Translations under genes and position numbers: made by a program
Notes under the pieces: generated by a model
What the model saw: the letters and a program-made list of their open reading frames with translations, nothing else
Told to the model about the DNA's origin: nothing
The model's database searches: none
NCBI GenBank assembly: GCA_041494885.1
Contig: JBGQBO010000010.1
Location: 71,438 to 135,437 of the forward strand
DNA length: 64,000 nt
Direction: 5' to 3'
DNA from: JAIQFV01 sp041494885
GTDB lineage: Bacteria; Acidobacteriota; Terriglobia; JAIQFV01
In this document: positions 59,836-64,000 of the stretch, piece by piece
How the letters are laid out: each line of letters opens with the position of its first letter
Numbering within the stretch: the first letter of the stretch is position 1

Positions 59836-62352
59836 TTATCCCCCATTCCCATTCCCCTCTTCGGCGTTCTTTTCAATCAGGGAGCAGGCGGCGACGCGGT
59901 CTTCGGCTTCAAGGTCGATCAACCGGACGCCCTGGGTGGAACGCCCGGCTTCGCGGATCTTTGAGGCATCGGTGCGAATGATTTTGCCCTGCGCGGTGAT
60001 CAACATCACTTCGGAATCCTCTTCAACATTCAGCGCGCCGACGACCTTGCCATTGCGCTCGGTCGTTTTCACGTTGATGACGCCCTTGCCGCCACGGGCC
60101 GTGAGACGATACTCCTCGATGGCCGTGCGCTTGCCGTAGCCGCGCTCGGTGATCGACAGCACCAACCCTTTCTCGCCAAACGTCGCCATGGAGACCACGA
60201 AATCGCCTTTACCGAGTCTCATGGCGCGGACGCCGTGCGCCGTGCGGCCCATGTCGCGCACTTCCTCCTCGTTGAAGCGAATCGCCTTGCCATCGTGCGT
60301 GGCGAGGAAGACCACCTGTTTTCCATCCGTCAGCGTGCAGCCGATCAACTCGTCGTTGGAATCAAGGTTGATGGCAATGATGCCGCGCGCCATCGGGTTC
60401 GTGAACGCCGACAACGGGGTCTTCTTGATGACGCCCAACTGGGTTGCCATGACGATGAACTGCTTCTCGTTGTCCTCCGCATCCAGCTTCAGCACCGGCA
60501 ACACGGCCGACACTTTTTCGCCGGCCGTGAGGTTGACGAGATTGACGATCGACTTGCCTTTGCCGGCCGTCCCGACGTCCGGGATCTCGTACACCTTCAG
60601 CCAGTACACCCTGCCTTTGTTCGTGAAGATGAGCAGGTAGGAGTGGGTCGAAGCAATGAAGAGGTGTTCGACGAAGTCTTCCTCGCGCGTCCGCATGCCG
60701 ATGCGCCCCTTGCCACCCCGGGTCTGAGTGCGATAGATCGCGGTCGGCGTGCGTTTCAAGTAACCGGTATGGGTGAGCGTGATGGCCACATCCTCTTGCG
60801 CAATCAGATCTTCCAGCGTGATTTCGGCCTGCTCGTCGATGATCAGGGTCCGGCGGGCGTCGCCGTACGTCTTCTTCATCTCCTGAAGCTCGTCCACCAC
60901 CAGGCCGCGCAGTTTCTTCTCGCTCGCCAGGATGCTTTGAAGCTTTTCGATCAGCTTGATCAACTCCTCGTATTCCGCCTGGATCTTTCCGCGCTCGAGG
61001 CCGGTCAACCGCTGCAAGGTCATTTCCAGGATGGCCTGGGCCTGGCGCTCGCTCAGTTTGAAGCGGGCCATCAATGCCTCGCGCGCCTCCTTGGGGGTGG
61101 CGCTGGCGCGGATCAATTTGATGACCGCATCGATGTTATCGAGCGCAATCTTCAGCCCTTCCAGAATGTGCGCGCGCTCCTCGGCCTTGCGCAGCTCAAA
61201 TTGCGTCCTCCGGCGGACCACCATGACGCGGTGGTCGATGAAATGCTGCAGCATGTCTTTCAGATTCAGCACGCGCGGTTGGCCATGGACGATCGACAGC
61301 ATGATCACGCCGAAAGAAGTCTGCATCGGCGTCTGCTTGTAGAGATTGTTGAGGACCACCTCCGCCGGCTCGCCGCGCCTGAGTTCCACTACGATGCGCA
61401 TCCCTTCGCGGTCGGATTCATCGCGCAGATCGCTGATGCCCTCGATTTTCTTTTCCTGCACCAGTTCCGCAATCTTCTCGATCAGTTTCGACTTGTTGAT
61501 CTGGTACGGAATCTCGGTGATGACGATGGCGTCTTTGTCCTTAGTTAAAGGCTCAATGGCGGCACGCGCCCGCATGATCAGCGAGCCGCGGCCGGTCTCA
61601 TAGGCGCTCTTGATGCCTTCCTTGCCGTAGATGAAACCGCCCGTGGGAAAATCCGGGCCGGGGACCTTCTTCATCAACTGGGCGATGCTCATCTCGGGAT
61701 CTTCGATAAGCCCCACGGTGGCGTCGATGATTTCGACCACGTTGTGGGGAGGGATGTTGGTGGCCATTCCCACCGCAATTCCGGAGCTGCCGTTGACCAG
61801 CAGGTTGGGCAGCCGCGCCGGCAAACACAGCGGCTCTTTGAGCGACTCATCATAATTGGGGGTGAAATCAACCGTCTCCTTGTCGATATCATCCAACATC
61901 AACTGTGAAATGCGTGCCAGCCTCGCCTCGGTGTATCGCATCGCCGCCGGAGGATCCCCGTCGATGGAGCCGAAGTTTCCCTGGCCGTCGATGAGGGGAT
62001 AGCGCATGGAAAAATCCTGCGCCATGCGCACCAGGGTGTCGTATATGGCGGCGTCGCCGTGGGGGTGATAGTTGCCCATCACCTCGCCGACGATCTTCGC
62101 GCACTTTCGGTAGGGCTTGTTGGAGGCCAGCCCCATTTCGTTCAAGCCATAGAGAATGCGGCGATGGACGGGTTTCAGCCCGTCGCGCACATCCGGCAGC
62201 GCCCGGCCGATGATGACCGACATGGCGTAGTCCAGGTAGCTGCGCCGCATCTCGTCTTCAATGTTGACGGGGATGCGGTTACCCAGAGGGAGCGGTTGTT
62301 GCGCGGGAGGCTGGGGCTTGCCTTGATCCTTGGGCGGTTGTTCGGAGGACAT
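59836..62352 (-). CDS. gyrA: DNA gyrase subunit A
   Basis: An 838-aa type IIA topoisomerase subunit; with GyrB it introduces negative supercoils. The winged-helix/tower domain opens with SYLDYAMSVIIGRALPDVRDGLKPVHRRIL. The quinolone region is NYHPHGDAAIYDT, with Ala101 where E. coli has Ser83 and Asp105 at the Asp87 position. Catalytic Tyr140 lies in AAMRYTEARL. The C-terminal beta-pinwheel contains the GyrA box as QTRGGKG, which marks GyrA rather than ParC. The tail is acidic. It lies 213 bases after gyrB on the same strand. Confidence 0.97.
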   Translation of the reverse strand: MSSEQPPKDQGKPQPPAQQPLPLGNRIPVNIEDEMRRSYLDYAMSVIIGRALPDVRDGLKPVHRRILYGLNEMGLASNKPYRKCAKIVGEVMGNYHPHGDAAIYDTLVRMAQDFSMRYPLIDGQGNFGSIDGDPPAAMRYTEARLARISQLMLDDIDKETVDFTPNYDESLKEPLCLPARLPNLLVNGSSGIAVGMATNIPPHNVVEIIDATVGLIEDPEMSIAQLMKKVPGPDFPTGGFIYGKEGIKSAYETGRGSLIMRARAAIEPLTKDKDAIVITEIPYQINKSKLIEKIAELVQEKKIEGISDLRDESDREGMRIVVELRRGEPAEVVLNNLYKQTPMQTSFGVIMLSIVHGQPRVLNLKDMLQHFIDHRVMVVRRRTQFELRKAEERAHILEGLKIALDNIDAVIKLIRASATPKEAREALMARFKLSERQAQAILEMTLQRLTGLERGKIQAEYEELIKLIEKLQSILASEKKLRGLVVDELQEMKKTYGDARRTLIIDEQAEITLEDLIAQEDVAITLTHTGYLKRTPTAIYRTQTRGGKGRIGMRTREEDFVEHLFIASTHSYLLIFTNKGRVYWLKVYEIPDVGTAGKGKSIVNLVNLTAGEKVSAVLPVLKLDAEDNEKQFIVMATQLGVIKKTPLSAFTNPMARGIIAINLDSNDELIGCTLTDGKQVVFLATHDGKAIRFNEEEVRDMGRTAHGVRAMRLGKGDFVVSMATFGEKGLVLSITERGYGKRTAIEEYRLTARGGKGVINVKTTERNGKVVGALNVEEDSEVMLITAQGKIIRTDASKIREAGRSTQGVRLIDLEAEDRVAACSLIEKNAEEGNGNGG

Positions 62353-62565
62353 GAATGATTAAGGGTTTCCTTCGCTTTGAATTAACCGCAGAGCACGCGG
62401 AGATCGCAGAATGCAAGGGGTTTGACCGCCTGGGTCGGGGGTATTCTGACCCCCTTATCATCTTTCCCCGCCGGACTACAGCCTTGCGCTTCTGAACCCT
62501 GGCCCGGGTTTCTTCCGCCTTCAAAAGCCCGGCGCTCTTTGCGGTGACGTTCGTTTGCCTTTTTT

Positions 62566-64000
62566 CTAAACATCCAGATTCTTCACATCGAGCGCGTTCT
62601 GTTCGATGAATTGCCGGCGCGGCTCGACTTCGTCCCCCATGAGAATGGTGAATATCTCGTCGCACTCCGGCTCGTCCTCGATGCGCACCTGAAGTAGCGT
62701 CCGGGTCTCCGGATTGATGGTAGTCTCCCAGAGCTGCTCCGGATTCATCTCACCCAGCCCTTTGTACCGCTGGATGGTGAATTCTTTTTTGCTTTGCGTC
62801 AGGATGAAGTCGAGGAGTTCCCTGCTCGTGCCAATTTCGGTCTTCTGCTTTTCCTCCTCAACGACGAACGGCGGGGTGTTGTACTCGGCAATCAGCTTGG
62901 TGAGCTGGACGATGCGGCGATATTCCGGCAGCGAAATGAAATCCCATCCAATGTGCTGGGCCTCGCTGCCATTCAGATTTGAAACGACGAGTTCGAACAA
63001 GTCATGTTCCTCGTCGCGTCCGACCGTGCTGTCGTAGCCCATCTTCGACAGGTTCTGCGACAGCTTCTCCAGACGCTTTTCATCGGACAGAGCCTGGCGA
63101 GAATCCACTTGATTTTCCACCAGGAGTTCCACCACGCGCGGATCGCGAATGCGTTTGGCTATTCGATCCATGAAGCGATAGTACTCATCCAGATTGCTCA
63201 GAAACGAGGTCAGGGAACGACCGTTCAGTTCCTTGCCGGTCTGGGGGATGACCACTTTCTTATCCTCGACGGCGTGCTTCATGATCACCTTGGTCAGCTC
63301 TTTCTCGTCCTTGATGTACTGCTCGGTTCTTCCCTTCTTGATCTTGAACAGGGGCGGTTGGGCGATGTACACGTGGCCGCGCTTGATGAGTTCCGGCATC
63401 TGCCGGAAGAAAAAGGTCAGCAGCAGGGTCCGGATGTGTGATCCGTCGACGTCCGCGTCGGTCATGATGATGACCTTGTGGTACCGCAGTTTTGAGATAT
63501 CAAATCCCGAATCGTCACCATCCGCCTTGCCGATGCCGGTACCCAGCGCCGTAATCATTGCCCGGATCTCCTCGTGCGCCAGCATCCGGTCGTAACGCGC
63601 TTTCTCGACGTTCAGGATTTTTCCTTTAAGCGGAAGGATCGCCTGGGTGGCGCGATCCCTTCCCTGCTTGGCGCTGCCGCCGGCCGAGTCCCCTTCCACG
63701 ATGAACAACTCACAAAACTCGGGATTCCGTTCCTGGCAATCCGCGAGTTTCCCGGGCAGGGAACCGCTATCCAGGGCCCCCTTGCGCCGCGTCAGGTCCC
63801 GCGCCTTGCGGGCGGCTTCGCGGGCCCTGGCCGCGTCAATCGCCTTTCCCACCACCTTCCGGGCCACGGGCGGGTTCTTGTCAAAATAGTCCATCAGCCG
63901 CTCATACAGGAACGAATCCACCGCCCCCTTGATGTCGCTGTTCAGCTTTCCCTTGGTCTGTCCTTCGAACTGCGGCTGCGGCAATTTGACGCTGATCACC
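62566..64000 (-). CDS. gyrB: DNA gyrase subunit B, C-terminal part (truncated by window edge)
   Basis: The open frame continues past the right edge; 478 codons are visible. The TOPRIM domain shows ELFIVEGDSAGGSAKQGRDR, and MTDADVDGSHIRTLLLTFFFR with the DxD metal site. An insert of about 150 residues (roughly 250-400 of the visible part) follows, as in Gram-negative GyrB, and the end is IQRYKGLGEMNPEQLWETTI and a short tail. The ATPase domain lies outside the window. Co-directional with gyrA. Confidence 0.97.
   Translation of the reverse strand, partial: VISVKLPQPQFEGQTKGKLNSDIKGAVDSFLYERLMDYFDKNPPVARKVVGKAIDAARAREAARKARDLTRRKGALDSGSLPGKLADCQERNPEFCELFIVEGDSAGGSAKQGRDRATQAILPLKGKILNVEKARYDRMLAHEEIRAMITALGTGIGKADGDDSGFDISKLRYHKVIIMTDADVDGSHIRTLLLTFFFRQMPELIKRGHVYIAQPPLFKIKKGRTEQYIKDEKELTKVIMKHAVEDKKVVIPQTGKELNGRSLTSFLSNLDEYYRFMDRIAKRIRDPRVVELLVENQVDSRQALSDEKRLEKLSQNLSKMGYDSTVGRDEEHDLFELVVSNLNGSEAQHIGWDFISLPEYRRIVQLTKLIAEYNTPPFVVEEEKQKTEIGTSRELLDFILTQSKKEFTIQRYKGLGEMNPEQLWETTINPETRTLLQVRIEDEPECDEIFTILMGDEVEPRRQFIEQNALDVKNLDV

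Noticed and set aside
60235..61548. 437-codon open frame antisense to gyrA
   Set aside because: Shadow of gyrA codon usage; no recognisable domain or start signal.

Overview
The window looks like a chromosomal stretch of a moderately GC-rich, Gram-negative-type bacterium. The gene mix suggests Acidobacteriota or a close relative: an NHL/thioredoxin-type protein, many secreted hypothetical proteins, an Rsm22-type methyltransferase, a small basic 45-aa protein, DUF2089 and SHOCT-like genes, and a GyrB with the long C-terminal insert. That placement is inference, since no rRNA or ribosomal protein is present. Genes lie on both strands in short operons. I found no tRNA, rRNA, CRISPR array or prophage. 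gyrA and gyrB at the right edge are the only strongly universal markers.

Layout. 0-7.5 kb: the end of an NHL-repeat protein, exonuclease III, a very large secreted nuclease and a P1-family aminopeptidase. 8-13.4 kb: a lipoprotein, an Rsm22/TPR pair and a quinol-dependent nitric oxide reductase. 13.7-17.4 kb: an XRE regulator divergent from a small monooxygenase-like gene, then small membrane, basic and secreted proteins and an RRM protein. 17.5-26.4 kb: trpS, rpiB, a class II aldolase, two OsmC-type genes, an aminotransferase and a Tat-exported amidohydrolase. 26.8-34.8 kb: an ABC exporter, a toxin-antitoxin pair, an ECF sigma/anti-sigma/Spy-like operon, and a DUF2089/membrane/SHOCT-like operon behind a very AT-rich control region. 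35-44 kb: a DNA glycosylase, an ion channel, a FetAB-like exporter, AhpD-like, DUF488 and VOC proteins, a methyltransferase and a glycosyltransferase. 44-52.7 kb: a lactate-oxidation cluster (lutA-lutB-lutC, lactate permease, D-lactate dehydrogenase of the FAD/Fe-S fusion type). 53-59.7 kb: secreted and membrane proteins and a RAYT transposase between two complex palindromic repeats. 59.8-64 kb: gyrA and partial gyrB.

The most notable find is an OsmC-family gene at 22284-22769 (minus strand). It reads through an in-frame TGA exactly where the family carries its peroxidatic cysteine. A strong stem-loop starts 13 nt after the TGA and puts a GG-containing loop 26-30 nt downstream, as expected for a bacterial SECIS element. 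An ordinary cysteine OsmC paralogue lies 1.3 kb away and gives an internal comparison. This is probably a selenoprotein that automatic annotation splits into two short ORFs. Other points of interest are the RAYT with its paired REPIN-like units, the palindromic control region of the DUF2089 operon, an operator-like inverted repeat over a promoter next to the XRE regulator, and alanine at the quinolone-determining serine position of GyrA.
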